Origin: Candidatus Alloruminococcus vanvlietii
GTDB taxonomy: Bacteria; Bacillota; Clostridia; Oscillospirales; Ruminococcaceae
Length of the DNA stretch: 48,249 nt
Assembly: GCA_904420505.1 (NCBI GenBank)
Contig: CAJFVS010000044.1
Location: 1 to 48,249 of the forward strand
Reading direction: 5' to 3'
The notes under the pieces are model-generated. The model made no database searches and was not told the DNA's origin. It was given only the letters and a program-made list of their open reading frames with translations. The position numbers and the translations under genes are program-made. This document shows positions 32,509 through 40,994 of this stretch, in pieces (the stretch's first letter is position 1; the number at the start of each line of letters is the position of its first letter).

Positions 32509-33624
32509 TCAATAGATGGCGTTCAAAATAGCTGTTATGTTTTGGGGGGTAAGCTCTACGGGGTTGTTGTCCGCACGGCCTTTGGTCATTCCCAGCCCGG
32601 CCAAATGGGGAAGCTCTTCCTGTTTAACGCCCCACTCATGAAGGGTGGCCGGCTGGCCGGAACGCACCAAAAAGCCTGTGATGCGTTCCTTTAGCATTTT
32701 GGCGTCGGTTACGCCCAATGCCTTTAGCAGTTTTGGCAGCCCTTCCACACAAGGGGCGTTCATCTCCAGCACCGGCGCCAGCAGCATGCTTACCGCAGCG
32801 CCATGGGGGATGTTGTAGTGCATGGTTAGCGGGTAGGAAATGGAATGGCACGCCGTGGTTTTGGTGTTGCTAAACGCCAGCCCTGCCAGCATGCTGCCCT
32901 GGGCCATGGCGTCGTGGGCGCCGGCCTTATGGGAAAGAAGGTCTTCCAAATGTTCCATAATCACCCCAACTGCCTGCAGCGCCAACGCCCGGGACACACA
33001 GTTTGTAGCGTTGGCCCAGTAGCTTTCCACCGCATGCGCCACGGCGTCCAAAGCGGACGATACCGCGAGCTTCAGGGGCATCCCTTCGGCCAGCTGAGGG
33101 TCTACCAAAGCGGCATACGCGTAATTTTCATGGCTTTCTATTGAACGTTTGGCGTCCTTGCTGGGGTCCCAAATGGTGGCCCAGCAGGTCACTTCGCTGC
33201 CGGTGCCAGCGGTGGTGGGAACGCCAATCCAACGCGCGGCCGGACGTCCGTATTCTTTGCTTTGGATAAGCTCTCTTAACGCGTCCTCACTGGCAATTTC
33301 TTTCCCGTACAGGCAGCACAAAGACTTTCCCACATCCATAATGCTGCCCCCGCCGATGGCAACCACCGCGTCCGGGGCAAACTGCCTGGTTTTTTGGTAA
33401 ATCTCAAAAAGCTGCTCCACGGTGGGGTTGGAAGCGGTAAAAACCACTTTCTGCAGGTCTGTTTGCTGCAGTTTGGCAAACACCGGGTGATCCAGCGCCT
33501 TTTCGTGCCAACCCAAAACCAGTACCCGCCTGTTTTGCAACTTCATGTCTTCCAGTAGCTTGGGCAAACAGTTTAAGCTGCCCGCCCCCTGGATGGTTTT
33601 TACCGGGTTGTAGTACTGGTTCAT
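32509..33624 (-). CDS. iron-containing alcohol dehydrogenase, phosphonate-linked
   Basis: The 371-residue enzyme has the group III alcohol dehydrogenase layout: NAD(P)-binding GGGSIMDVGK (91-100), VPTTAGTGSE (135-144) and metal ligands Asp193, His197, His260 and His274 in ALDAVAHAVE, TACHSISY and IPHG. It overlaps phnX by the 4-base ATGA. The start MNQYYNPVKTIQGAGSL and the locus resemble phosphonoacetaldehyde reductases (PhpC type). It may therefore interconvert phosphonoacetaldehyde and 2-hydroxyethylphosphonate, or reduce the acetaldehyde made by PhnX to ethanol. Both readings are inference from the neighbour. Confidence 0.82.
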   Translation of the reverse strand: MNQYYNPVKTIQGAGSLNCLPKLLEDMKLQNRRVLVLGWHEKALDHPVFAKLQQTDLQKVVFTASNPTVEQLFEIYQKTRQFAPDAVVAIGGGSIMDVGKSLCCLYGKEIASEDALRELIQSKEYGRPAARWIGVPTTAGTGSEVTCWATIWDPSKDAKRSIESHENYAYAALVDPQLAEGMPLKLAVSSALDAVAHAVESYWANATNCVSRALALQAVGVIMEHLEDLLSHKAGAHDAMAQGSMLAGLAFSNTKTTACHSISYPLTMHYNIPHGAAVSMLLAPVLEMNAPCVEGLPKLLKALGVTDAKMLKERITGFLVRSGQPATLHEWGVKQEELPHLAGLGMTKGRADNNPVELTPQNITAILNAIY

Positions 33625-34445
33625 TTTTCTGCTCCCTTCCGGGCCTGCAAACGGCTGTTGATTTCGTCGATGGCAGCGGGGAGGTCCGCAATGGAGTCGA
33701 TGACCATATCCGCTCCCGCCTGGCGGTAAATTTCGGCTGTTTTTTGTTTTCTTTGGGCCAGTTGCGCCGGATCCATGGTCTCGTATTCTTGCTGCGAAAG
33801 CCCCAACAGGTTGGAACCTTGCAGGATTCCAATGCTCCAGGCCCCGGCATTTTTGCCCTCCTGCATATCCACAACGGTATCGCCCACCTTAACCACCGTG
33901 CAGGGGGGATAAACATTCATCTGGCGCATGCATTCAAACAACATAAACGGCGTTGGGCGGGCGGCGCCGGTAATATCCGGGGTTACAACGCAATCCGCCT
34001 CGTAGCCTTGCTCTTTTGCGCCGGGGATTACCTGCTCCATCATTTGCGAGGTATACCCGGTTGTGGAGCCGATCTTCAACCCCCATTCCCGCAGCGCCTT
34101 TACGGTTTTAACCACCCCGGGAATCGGGGTGCTGTATTCTGCCACCACTTGGTACAGGGTTTTTTCAAATTTCTGGTATAAGTCTTCTACGTCTTTTTCC
34201 GTCCATGGCCTTTTATACACCTGCTGCCATTGGCTGTTGCCAGACTCGCAGGACAAAAGCGCACGGATATGTGCTTTCTTTTCCATTCCCATCGGCCGGT
34301 TGATTTCTTCTTTGGTAAGATGGATACCCGCTTGGCCGAATACACGGTCAAACACGGTGCTGGGCGCGCTGGATGCATAGTCTACTGTTGTTCCAGCCCA
34401 GTCGAATACCACCATCTGGATTTGGCCGTTTTTGTTTGAATCCAT
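33621..34445 (-). CDS. phnX: phosphonoacetaldehyde hydrolase PhnX
   Basis: The 274-residue HAD-family enzyme begins with VVFDWAGTTVDYASS, holding the nucleophile Asp15, and PMGMEKKAH, where Lys56 aligns with the Schiff-base Lys of known PhnX (Lys53 in the B. cereus enzyme, from memory). Also present are IGSTTGYTSQMM and VVKVGDTVVDMQEGKNAG, the later HAD motifs. It cleaves the C-P bond of phosphonoacetaldehyde to acetaldehyde and phosphate. AAGGAG is 7 bases before the ATG at 34445; an ATG two codons earlier is too close to it. First gene of the phosphonate operon, with the DeoR gene next door. Confidence 0.93.
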   Translation of the reverse strand: MDSNKNGQIQMVVFDWAGTTVDYASSAPSTVFDRVFGQAGIHLTKEEINRPMGMEKKAHIRALLSCESGNSQWQQVYKRPWTEKDVEDLYQKFEKTLYQVVAEYSTPIPGVVKTVKALREWGLKIGSTTGYTSQMMEQVIPGAKEQGYEADCVVTPDITGAARPTPFMLFECMRQMNVYPPCTVVKVGDTVVDMQEGKNAGAWSIGILQGSNLLGLSQQEYETMDPAQLAQRKQKTAEIYRQAGADMVIDSIADLPAAIDEINSRLQARKGAEK

Positions 34446-34461
34446 AATCATACTCCTTGTC

Positions 34462-34522
34462 TTGCTGTTTATTGCTGTTTTTCTCTGTTACAAATAGATT
34501 ATATACAGCACAAAACAGCAAT
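34462..34522. promoter_or_regulatory. repeated TTGCTGTTT boxes, probable operator for the DeoR-family regulator
   Basis: TTGCTGTTT occurs at 34462-34470 and again at 34472-34480; its inverted form AAACAGCAA lies at 34513-34521, between the -35 and -10 boxes of the phnX promoter. A shorter ACAGCA lies at 34505-34510. Two direct copies 10 bases apart plus an inverted one around a promoter fit a repressor operator next to a DeoR gene. Confidence 0.6.
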
Positions 34523-34527
34523 TACAA
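34498..34527 (-). promoter_or_regulatory. promoter of the phosphonate operon
   Basis: On the minus strand TTGTAA (34522-34527) and TATAAT (34498-34503) are 18 bases apart. The phnX start codon is about 53 bases downstream. Confidence 0.6.
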
Positions 34528-34562
34528 CTAAGGGACGGTAAAATACGTGTAAAGAGTGCACG

Positions 34563-34590
34563 AAAAAAGCCCAGGCCCTAAGCCTGAGCT
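34563..34590 (-). terminator. intrinsic terminator after the DeoR-family gene
   Basis: On the minus strand AGCTCAGGC pairs with GCCTGGGCT (one G-U pair) across a five-base loop, followed by TTTTTT. It lies 9 bases past the regulator's stop and separates it from the phosphonate operon. Confidence 0.85.
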
Positions 34591-34598
34591 TTGCATGT

Positions 34599-35357
34599 TT
34601 AAGCAATCACAATGCCTTGCTTTTTGTATTTTAACCGGACTTCTTCCGAAACGTGGTCATCCATTAAAACGGTGTCAACCTCTGTGCTGCAAAGCACCTT
34701 TTTTTTGGAGCATTTGCCCAGTTTGCTCGAATCCATCACGGCGATGGTGCGTTTGGATATTTTGGCCAACAACTGGATGTTCCCGATTTCATGGAAGCGG
34801 AAATCGGTAAACCCATCTTCACAATTCACAGCGTTGATGGACAAAAAAGCAATATCCGGGTAATACCGGCCGAATTCCTGTTCGCAGGTAGCCCCAAAAG
34901 TGGAGCGCTCCAAAGGGTCCATTTCTCCGCCGATTGCGATTAAATGGATATGCCGGCTTTGCATAAGAATGTTGATGGCCGCATAGTTGTTGGTTACCAC
35001 CGTAAATTCTTTATCCAAAGAGACAAGCTCCTGGGATAAAACGGTGTTGGTGGTTCCGGAGTTTAGGGCGATCACGTCCCCTTCTTTAATATAGGCCAGC
35101 GCTTTCCTGGAGGCTTCCCGCTTTAAATCGCTGTTGATAATCTCCCGCCCTGTAAAATTTTGAAAGGAAAGGATGGATTCGGGCAAACAGGCGCCGCCAT
35201 GCACATATTTAATAAGCCCATCCTGCTCCATGGCCTTCAAATCCCGCCGGACCGTATCGGCGGATACGCCAAGCAGCTGCCGCAATTCTACCACCTTCAC
35301 GGTTGATTGCAGCTGCAGCTGCTGCATAATCAACTCTGCACGCTGTGCATAAAGCAT
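34599..35357 (-). CDS. DeoR/GlpR-family transcriptional regulator
   Basis: The 252-residue protein has an N-terminal winged helix (about residues 17-50: VVELRQLLGVSADTVRRDL, the recognition part of DeoR proteins, then KYVHGGAC) and a C-terminal sugar-phosphate-isomerase-like sensor domain with GDVIALNSGTTNTVLSQ, FTVVTNN and AVMDSSKLGK. These proteins usually repress and sense a phosphorylated metabolite. Its position beside phnX, on the same strand but with its own terminator and promoter, suggests it regulates the phosphonate operon. The ATG at 35357 is preferred over 35375 because a GGGATGGGA stretch precedes it at a good distance. The inducer is unknown. Confidence 0.88.
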   Translation of the reverse strand: MLYAQRAELIMQQLQLQSTVKVVELRQLLGVSADTVRRDLKAMEQDGLIKYVHGGACLPESILSFQNFTGREIINSDLKREASRKALAYIKEGDVIALNSGTTNTVLSQELVSLDKEFTVVTNNYAAINILMQSRHIHLIAIGGEMDPLERSTFGATCEQEFGRYYPDIAFLSINAVNCEDGFTDFRFHEIGNIQLLAKISKRTIAVMDSSKLGKCSKKKVLCSTEVDTVLMDDHVSEEVRLKYKKQGIVIA

Positions 35358-35405
35358 CGTCGTTTCCCATCCCATCTATAAACTGTTGTTTTTTTCTCCA
35401 ACCAT

Positions 35406-35434
35406 ATTGTAATTTCTCTTCTTCCATTTATCAA
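35406..35434 (-). promoter_or_regulatory. promoter of the DeoR-family regulator gene
   Basis: On the minus strand TTGATA (35429-35434) and TACAAT (35406-35411) are 17 bases apart, about 50 bases before the start. Just upstream of the -35 box lies an inverted repeat, AAAACAA and TTGTTTT (35443-35463), a possible binding site that differs from the TTGCTGTTT boxes. Confidence 0.62.
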
Positions 35435-35471
35435 GCCCCCACAAAACAATTTCATTTTGTTTTCATGCATC

Positions 35472-35579
35472 TTACGCATTCTTTATGGCAATGGCGCATT
35501 CGCTTTCCAACGCGTCGCAGATTTCGCGGACGGCCGCAACATTCCCACCATGCATCCGAAACGCTTTTGAAAGCCGCAT
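35472..35579 (-). pseudogene. possible gene fragment
   Basis: A minus-strand frame reads MRLSKAFRMHGGNV, then AAVREICDALESECAIAIKNA and a stop. It looks coding-like (amphipathic helix, balanced composition) and continues upstream without a start or ribosome site to a stop near 35630. It may be the C-terminal remnant of a lost gene; I do not recognise the family. The rest of 35435-35786 shows nothing else. Confidence 0.3.
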
Positions 35580-35786
35580 ATTCCGCAAGGAACAAGGCGA
35601 TGAACCGCAAAACAGGAACAAGAACCCTTAGCCGCACATATTTTGGGGCACGCAGCGCTTTGATAACCCGGCAACATAAAGCAAAAGTGATTGAAAAAAC
35701 GGCAAATGCTTTTACTTTATAGCAAATGTTAGAAATGCGTTAGATAAAACGGAATAAATTTAAAGGAAATAAATTGGGAGAAAAAG

Positions 35787-35836
35787 AAAAAAGACTTATA
35801 AACCCGCTTATATAAACGGTTTACAAGTCTTTTTTG
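35787..35836. terminator. bidirectional intrinsic terminator
   Basis: AAAAAGACTTATAAACC pairs with GGTTTACAAGTCTTTTT (one G-U pair) around a 13-base loop, with A and T runs on either side. It lies about 100 bases past the tRNA on the minus strand. Confidence 0.8.
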
Positions 35837-35893
35837 TTTGGGAAGCGTTGACGAAAAAGATACCCGCTGAAAACGCGAGTGAAAAGGTAAAAT

Positions 35894-35933
35894 AAAAAAC
35901 TGAGCCCCGAACGCGAATTGCGTCCAGGCTCAG
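35894..35933 (-). terminator. intrinsic terminator after tRNA-Pro
   Basis: On the minus strand CTGAGCC pairs with GGCTCAG, with an inner ACGC/GCGT stem, followed by TTTTTTATTTT. It starts a few bases past the CCA end of the tRNA. Confidence 0.85.
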
Positions 35934-35935
35934 CC

Positions 35936-36011
35936 TGGTCTGAGTGGCGGGATTTGAACCCACGGCCTCTACCACCCCAAGGTAGCGCGCTACCATCTGC
36001 GCCACACCCAG
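35936..36011 (-). tRNA. tRNA-Pro (anticodon GGG)
   Basis: The minus strand folds as a cloverleaf: acceptor CTGGGTG with CACTCAG (one G-U pair), anticodon stem CTACC/GGTAG with loop TTGGGGT giving anticodon GGG, and a T arm with GTTCAAATC. The discriminator A and CCA are encoded. It reads proline codons CCC and, by wobble, CCU. It stands alone, with a terminator directly after it. Confidence 0.95.
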
Positions 36012-36263
36012 ATATTTTTCACACGCTTTTGGCGTGCTTGATTATTTTAGCATACCCTTTGCAAAAAATCAAGTACCATTTGCGTTTTTCTTTCCAGTTT
36101 TTTCACATGCGGGCAGCCATGCAAACCAAAAGCATCTCCAGGGAAACTGCCAGGGCGGGTTTGGCGGCTTTTGGCAGGCATGCAGGCGGCTTTTTTCGCC
36201 GTTTGGCTGCATACCCCGTTGAAAAGGGAAGAAAAGCAAAATCTTTATACCATTTTAATGCCG

Positions 36264-36308
36264 CTTAAACACCCCTTAACACCATCTTAAGGGGCAAAAG
36301 GATACAAT
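36264..36308 (+). promoter_or_regulatory. kdp promoter with three 11-bp direct repeats (probable KdpE site)
   Basis: CTTAA begins at 36264, 36275 and 36286, each repeat being 11 bases: CTTAAACACCC, CTTAACACCAT, CTTAAGGGGCA. A -10 box TACAAT lies at 36303-36308, so the repeats occupy and precede the -35 position, where OmpR/PhoB-family activators bind in tandem one helical turn apart. The -35 itself is poor, which suits an activated promoter. The first gene, kdpF, starts 25 bases after the -10. In 36012-36263 I see nothing further. Confidence 0.6.
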
Positions 36309-36332
36309 GGGGTCAGCAAAGGAGGAAAGAAT

Positions 36333-36425
36333 ATGCAAGGAATAGCCATATTATGCGCTTTAATAGGCATAGCGCTGTTGCTGTATTATATGGGAATATT
36401 GATGAAAGGGGATAAGCAGGGATGA
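36333..36425 (+). CDS. kdpF: potassium-transporting ATPase small subunit KdpF
   Basis: A 30-residue frame, MQGIAILCALIGIALLLYYM and a short polar tail, is a single membrane span directly before kdpA. KdpF is a small stabilising peptide of the Kdp complex with this position and size. AGGAGGAAAG precedes the ATG. It overlaps kdpA by the 4-base ATGA, so translation is coupled. Confidence 0.85.
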   Translation: MQGIAILCALIGIALLLYYMGILMKGDKQG

Positions 36426-38239
36426 ACCAGGCAATGCAATATATTTTTTATCTTGCTGTTTTGGTGGCGCTGGCTATCCCGCTGGGGGCATATATCGGCA
36501 AGGTGATGAACGGCGAAAAAACCGTTTTATCGCGCGTGTTGTGCCCATGTGAAAAGGGGATTTATAAAATCCTGCATATAAAAGCCGGTGAGCAGATGGA
36601 TTGGAAAACCTACACCAAAAGCGTGCTGTTGTTTTCGCTTTGCGGTTTTGTGCTGCTGTTTTTGCTGCAGGTTTTCCAAGGCGTTTTGCCCGGCAACCCG
36701 CAGGGGGTGGACGGCGTATCCTGGCATTTGGCGTTTAACACCGCCAGCAGCTTTGTCACCAACACCAACTGGCAGGCTTACAGCGGGGAATCCACCTTAA
36801 GCTACCTTACCCAAGCTTTGGGGATAACCGTGCAAAACTTTGTATCCGCTGCAACCGGCATTGCGGTGCTGTTTGCGCTTATCCGCGGGTTAATAGGCGT
36901 AAAAACCAAAGGTTTGGGCAATTTTTGGGCGGATATGGTGCGCATTGTGGTGCATATTTTGCTTCCGCTGAATTTGGTGCTGGCCATCTGCCTGGTAGGC
37001 GGGGGTGTGGTGCAAAACCTAAGCCCTGCTAAAACGGTGGAGCTGCTGGAACCCATCGCGGTGGACGCGCAAGGCAATATTTTACAAGATGCAGTTGTGG
37101 ATGTGGAAAACAACACCGTAACCGTAAACGGGCAGATAGTGGAAGGGGCTGAAATTGTAACCGAACAATTTGTGCCCATGGGCCCGGCCGCCAGCCAAAT
37201 TGCCATTAAACAAACCGGCACCAACGGCGGCGGCTACAATGGCACAAACTCCGCGCACCCGCTGGAAAACCCCAATGCGTTTACCAACCTTTTGCAAATG
37301 CTTTCGCTGTTGCTTATTCCGGCGGCGCTGTGTTTTGCCTTTGGGCGCAACATCCAAAACAAAAAACAGGGCGTGGCCATTTTTATGGCGATGTTCCTTC
37401 TTTTGGTGGTTGCAATGGGCGTGATGGCGGTAAGCGAACAATTTGCACCCACGGCGCTGAATACCAACCCCGAGGTGGATACCAACAGCAGCCTTTACCA
37501 GGCGGGCGGCAATATGGAAGGCAAAGAAGCCCGTTTTGGCATAGCTTCTTCGGCTACATGGTCAGCCTGGACAACCGCCGGCTCCAACGGGTCGGTCAAT
37601 TCCATGCACGATAGCCTTACCCCTATGGGCGGGATGATTTCCATGTTGCTTATGCAGCTTGGCGAGGTGGTTTTTGGCGGTGCTGGCAGCGGTTTGTATG
37701 GCATGCTGGCGTTTGCCATCCTAACGGTGTTTATCGCCGGGCTTATGGTAGGGCGCACCCCGGAATTTTTAGGCAAAAAAATTGCGCCGTATGAGATGAA
37801 ATGGGCGGTTGTGGTGGCGCTGGCAGCCCCTGTGGCCATTTTGGCAGGCAGCGGCATTGCCGCGGCGCTGCCGCAGATACAGGCAAGCCTGCACAACAGC
37901 GGCGCGCACGGTTTTAGCGAACTGCTGTATGCGTTTTCATCGGCGGGTGCCAACAACGGCTCGGCTTTTGCAGGCTTTGAAGCCAACACGGTGTTTTTGA
38001 ACCTTGCGCTGGGGCTGGTTATGCTGTTTGCACGCTTTATGCCCATTTTGGGCACCATGGCCATTGCCGGCAGCATGAGCCAAAAAACCCCCACGGCCGT
38101 TACCGCCGGCACCTTAAGCACCACCAACGGCATGTTTGTATTTTTGTTGATTTTGATTGTTTTGCTGGTCGGCGCGCTCAGCTTTTTCCCGGCGTTGGCG
38201 TTGGGGCCGCTGGCAGAATTCTTTGCCGGGATTGCATAA
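36422..38239 (+). CDS. kdpA: potassium-transporting ATPase potassium-binding subunit KdpA
   Basis: The 605-residue membrane protein is the K+ channel-like subunit, with four selectivity-filter loops such as [22 protein letters not shown] and [13 protein letters not shown]. It is longer than the E. coli protein (557); an extra loop at about residues 200-245 ([20 protein letters not shown]) accounts for much of the difference. It takes up K+ with high affinity together with KdpB, C and F. Confidence 0.96.
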   Translation: MNQAMQYIFYLAVLVALAIPLGAYIGKVMNGEKTVLSRVLCPCEKGIYKILHIKAGEQMDWKTYTKSVLLFSLCGFVLLFLLQVFQGVLPGNPQGVDGVSWHLAFNTASSFVTNTNWQAYSGESTLSYLTQALGITVQNFVSAATGIAVLFALIRGLIGVKTKGLGNFWADMVRIVVHILLPLNLVLAICLVGGGVVQNLSPAKTVELLEPIAVDAQGNILQDAVVDVENNTVTVNGQIVEGAEIVTEQFVPMGPAASQIAIKQTGTNGGGYNGTNSAHPLENPNAFTNLLQMLSLLLIPAALCFAFGRNIQNKKQGVAIFMAMFLLLVVAMGVMAVSEQFAPTALNTNPEVDTNSSLYQAGGNMEGKEARFGIASSATWSAWTTAGSNGSVNSMHDSLTPMGGMISMLLMQLGEVVFGGAGSGLYGMLAFAILTVFIAGLMVGRTPEFLGKKIAPYEMKWAVVVALAAPVAILAGSGIAAALPQIQASLHNSGAHGFSELLYAFSSAGANNGSAFAGFEANTVFLNLALGLVMLFARFMPILGTMAIAGSMSQKTPTAVTAGTLSTTNGMFVFLLILIVLLVGALSFFPALALGPLAEFFAGIA

Positions 38240-38252
38240 GGGAGGTTTGGAT

Positions 38253-40313
38253 ATGCGGCAAAAAGCATTGGATAAACGCAAAATGCTATTGCGTGCCATA
38301 AAAGATTCGTTTGTAAAACTTTCCCCCAAAACCCAAAAAAACAACCCGGTGATGCTTTTGGTGTACATTTCGGCCATACTCACCAGCGTTTTATGGGTGG
38401 CTTCTCTGTTCGGCGTGGGGGATGCTTCCTCTGGCTATACTTTGGCCATTGCCATTATTTTGTGGTTTACGGTTTTGTTTGCCAACTTTGCCGAAGCCAT
38501 TGCCGAAGGGCGCGGCAAAGCGCAGGCGGATTCGCTTAGGGCGGCCAAAAAAGATGTGAGCGCATACCGCTTGGCCAGCTTGGAGGACCGGGAACATGTG
38601 CAGGAAGTGGTGTCTTCCAGCCTGCAAAAAGGCGATATTGTGCTTGTCAAAGCCGGGCAAACCATCCCGGCCGACGGCGAAGTCATCGACGGTGCGGCTT
38701 CGGTGGATGAAAGCGCCATTACAGGCGAATCGGCCCCGGTTATCCGCGAAAGCGGCGGTGACCGCAGCGCCGTTACCGGCGGCACCCAGGTTTTGTCCGA
38801 CTGGATTGTGGTGAAAGTGACCAACCAGCAGGGCGAAAGCTTTTTGGACAAGATGATTGCCATGGTAGAAGGGGCTGCGCGCAAGAAAACCCCCAACGAA
38901 ATTGCTTTGCAGATTTTTTTGCTGGCGCTGTCGATTATTTTTATACTGGTTACCATGTCGCTGTATACCTTTTCCAATTTTGCGGCCAACCAGGCCGGGA
39001 TAGCAAACCCCACCTCCATTACCACTTTGGTGGCTTTGCTGGTGTGCTTGGCGCCTACCACCATCGGTGCGCTGCTTTCGGCCATTGGCATTGCCGGCAT
39101 GAGCCGTTTAAACCGCGCGAATGTGCTGGCGATGAGCGGGCGCGCCATTGAAGCCGCTGGCGATGTGGACATTTTGATGCTGGACAAAACCGGCACCATC
39201 ACCTTAGGCAACCGCCAGGCGCACGCTTTTGTGCCGGTAGACGGCGCCAACGAGCAGGAGCTGGCGCGTGCCGCACAGCTTTCCTCTTTGGCGGATGAAA
39301 CCCCTGAGGGCAGAAGTGTTGTGATTTTGGCAAAAGAAAAATACCATCTGCAAGCGCCCAGCATGGAAAGCAGCCATATGGTTTTTGTGCCCTTTAGCGC
39401 CAAAACCCGCATGAGCGGCGTGGACTATGCCGGCAACGAAATCCGCAAGGGCGCGGCCGACGCGATAAAGGCCTATGTGCAGCAGGGCGGCGGCAGCTTT
39501 AGCCAGGAATGCGAACAGGTTGTGCAGAACATTGCCAACCAGGGCGGCACCCCGCTGGTGGTTGCGCAAAACCACAGGGTTTTGGGGGTTATCCATTTAA
39601 AGGACATCATCAAGCAGGGGGTTAAAGAAAAATTTGCCGATTTGCGCAAAATGGGCATTAAAACCATTATGATCACCGGCGACAACCCGCTGACTGCCGC
39701 CGCCATTGCCGCAGAAGCCGGCGTGGACGACTTTTTGGCCGAAGCCACCCCGGAAGGCAAATTGAAAATGATTCGGGAGTTTCAATCCAAAGGGCATTTG
39801 GTGGCCATGACCGGCGACGGCACCAACGACGCCCCGGCTTTGGCCCAGGCAGATGTGGCCGTTGCGATGAATTCGGGCACGCAGGCGGCCAAAGAAGCGG
39901 GCAACATGGTGGATTTGGATTCTTCCCCCACCAAATTGATTGACATTGTACGCATTGGCAAACAGCTTTTGATGACCCGCGGCAGCCTGACCACCTTTTC
40001 CATTGCCAACGACCTGGCCAAATATTTTGCCATTATTCCGGCCTTGTTTATGGGGCTGTACCCGCAGCTTTCGGCTTTGAACATCATGGGACTGCATTCG
40101 GCCCAAAGCGCAGTGCTTTCGGCCATTATTTACAACGCCCTTATCATCATCGCGTTGATTCCGCTGGCGCTAAAAGGCGTAAAATACCGCGAGGTTTCCG
40201 CCGGCAGGCTGTTAAAACAAAACCTGCTTATTTACGGCGTAGGCGGGTTAATCGCCCCGTTTGTATGCATTAAGCTCATCGATATCATCTTGGTTGCGCT
40301 GCATTTGGCGTAA
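38253..40313 (+). CDS. kdpB: potassium-transporting P-type ATPase KdpB
   Basis: The 686-residue protein has the P-type ATPase landmarks: ITGESAP in the actuator domain, [10 protein letters not shown] with the phosphorylated Asp311, [19 protein letters not shown] in the hinge and a membrane part. It hydrolyses ATP to drive K+ uptake through KdpA. The ATG at 38253, not an upstream in-frame one, follows GGGAGG by 7 bases. The gap to kdpA is 13 bases. Confidence 0.97.
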   Translation: MRQKALDKRKMLLRAIKDSFVKLSPKTQKNNPVMLLVYISAILTSVLWVASLFGVGDASSGYTLAIAIILWFTVLFANFAEAIAEGRGKAQADSLRAAKKDVSAYRLASLEDREHVQEVVSSSLQKGDIVLVKAGQTIPADGEVIDGAASVDESAITGESAPVIRESGGDRSAVTGGTQVLSDWIVVKVTNQQGESFLDKMIAMVEGAARKKTPNEIALQIFLLALSIIFILVTMSLYTFSNFAANQAGIANPTSITTLVALLVCLAPTTIGALLSAIGIAGMSRLNRANVLAMSGRAIEAAGDVDILMLDKTGTITLGNRQAHAFVPVDGANEQELARAAQLSSLADETPEGRSVVILAKEKYHLQAPSMESSHMVFVPFSAKTRMSGVDYAGNEIRKGAADAIKAYVQQGGGSFSQECEQVVQNIANQGGTPLVVAQNHRVLGVIHLKDIIKQGVKEKFADLRKMGIKTIMITGDNPLTAAAIAAEAGVDDFLAEATPEGKLKMIREFQSKGHLVAMTGDGTNDAPALAQADVAVAMNSGTQAAKEAGNMVDLDSSPTKLIDIVRIGKQLLMTRGSLTTFSIANDLAKYFAIIPALFMGLYPQLSALNIMGLHSAQSAVLSAIIYNALIIIALIPLALKGVKYREVSAGRLLKQNLLIYGVGGLIAPFVCIKLIDIILVALHLA

Positions 40314-40331
40314 CAACAGGGAGGGTTTTAC

Positions 40332-40934
40332 ATGAAAACGCTCAAACAATTGCTGCCCCGCGCATTGGCGTGCGTGGTGCTGTTTACCATTTTGTGCGGT
40401 GTGGTTTACACCGGCATTGTCACCGTGGTGGCGCAGGTGTTTTTCCCCCACCAGGCAAACGGCAGTTTGATTGAAGTAGACGGCAAGGTGTATGGCAGCG
40501 AGTTAATGGGCCAATATTACAACGATGAAAACCACATGTGGGGGCGCATTATGCAGCTGGATGTTTCCACCTTTGTGGATGAAAACGGCAAACGGCTTAT
40601 GTACGCCCAGCCTTCCAACCTAAGCCCCAACAGCGAAGAATACAAAGCTTTGGTGCAAGAGCGGGTGGACCTTATAAAGGCCGCCAACCCCGACATGGAG
40701 GAAAGCACTATCCCGGTGGATTTGGTGACCTGTTCGGGCAGCGGATTGGACCCGCATATTTCGGTGGCGGCGGCTTTGTACCAGGTGCCGCGTTTGGCAA
40801 AGGCCAACAACATAAGCGAGGAAGAGGTAAAGCAAATCATCGAAGAATCCACCCAGCATAAATTTTTAGGCATTTTTGGCGAAGATGTGGTAAACGTGCT
40901 GGAAGTAAACTTACGGCTGGACGGAATTTTATAA
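40332..40934 (+). CDS. kdpC: potassium-transporting ATPase KdpC subunit
   Basis: The 200-residue protein has one N-terminal membrane span (LACVVLFTILCGVVYTGIVT) and the KdpC body, with VTCSGSGLDPHISVAAALYQ, RLAKANNISEEEVKQII and VNVLEVNLRLD. It is the assembly and ATP-affinity subunit of the Kdp pump. GGGAGGG precedes the ATG. Confidence 0.96.
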   Translation: MKTLKQLLPRALACVVLFTILCGVVYTGIVTVVAQVFFPHQANGSLIEVDGKVYGSELMGQYYNDENHMWGRIMQLDVSTFVDENGKRLMYAQPSNLSPNSEEYKALVQERVDLIKAANPDMEESTIPVDLVTCSGSGLDPHISVAAALYQVPRLAKANNISEEEVKQIIEESTQHKFLGIFGEDVVNVLEVNLRLDGIL

Positions 40935-40939
40935 AGAAA

Positions 40940-40968
40940 TGCAAACGCGCCTATAAATATGCTATACT
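40940..40968 (+). promoter_or_regulatory. possible internal promoter for kdpDE
   Basis: TGCAAA (40940-40945) and TATACT (40963-40968) are 17 bases apart in the 60-base gap between kdpC and kdpD. The -35 is weak; it could provide a basal level of the regulators. Confidence 0.35.
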
Positions 40969-40994
40969 AAACACAAACGCCGGGAGGTGAAACC

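Noticed and set aside
36012..36332. A c-di-AMP (ydaO-type) riboswitch before kdp
   Set aside because: I looked for it because potassium genes often have one, but saw no matching conserved core; the space holds only the repeats and a promoter.
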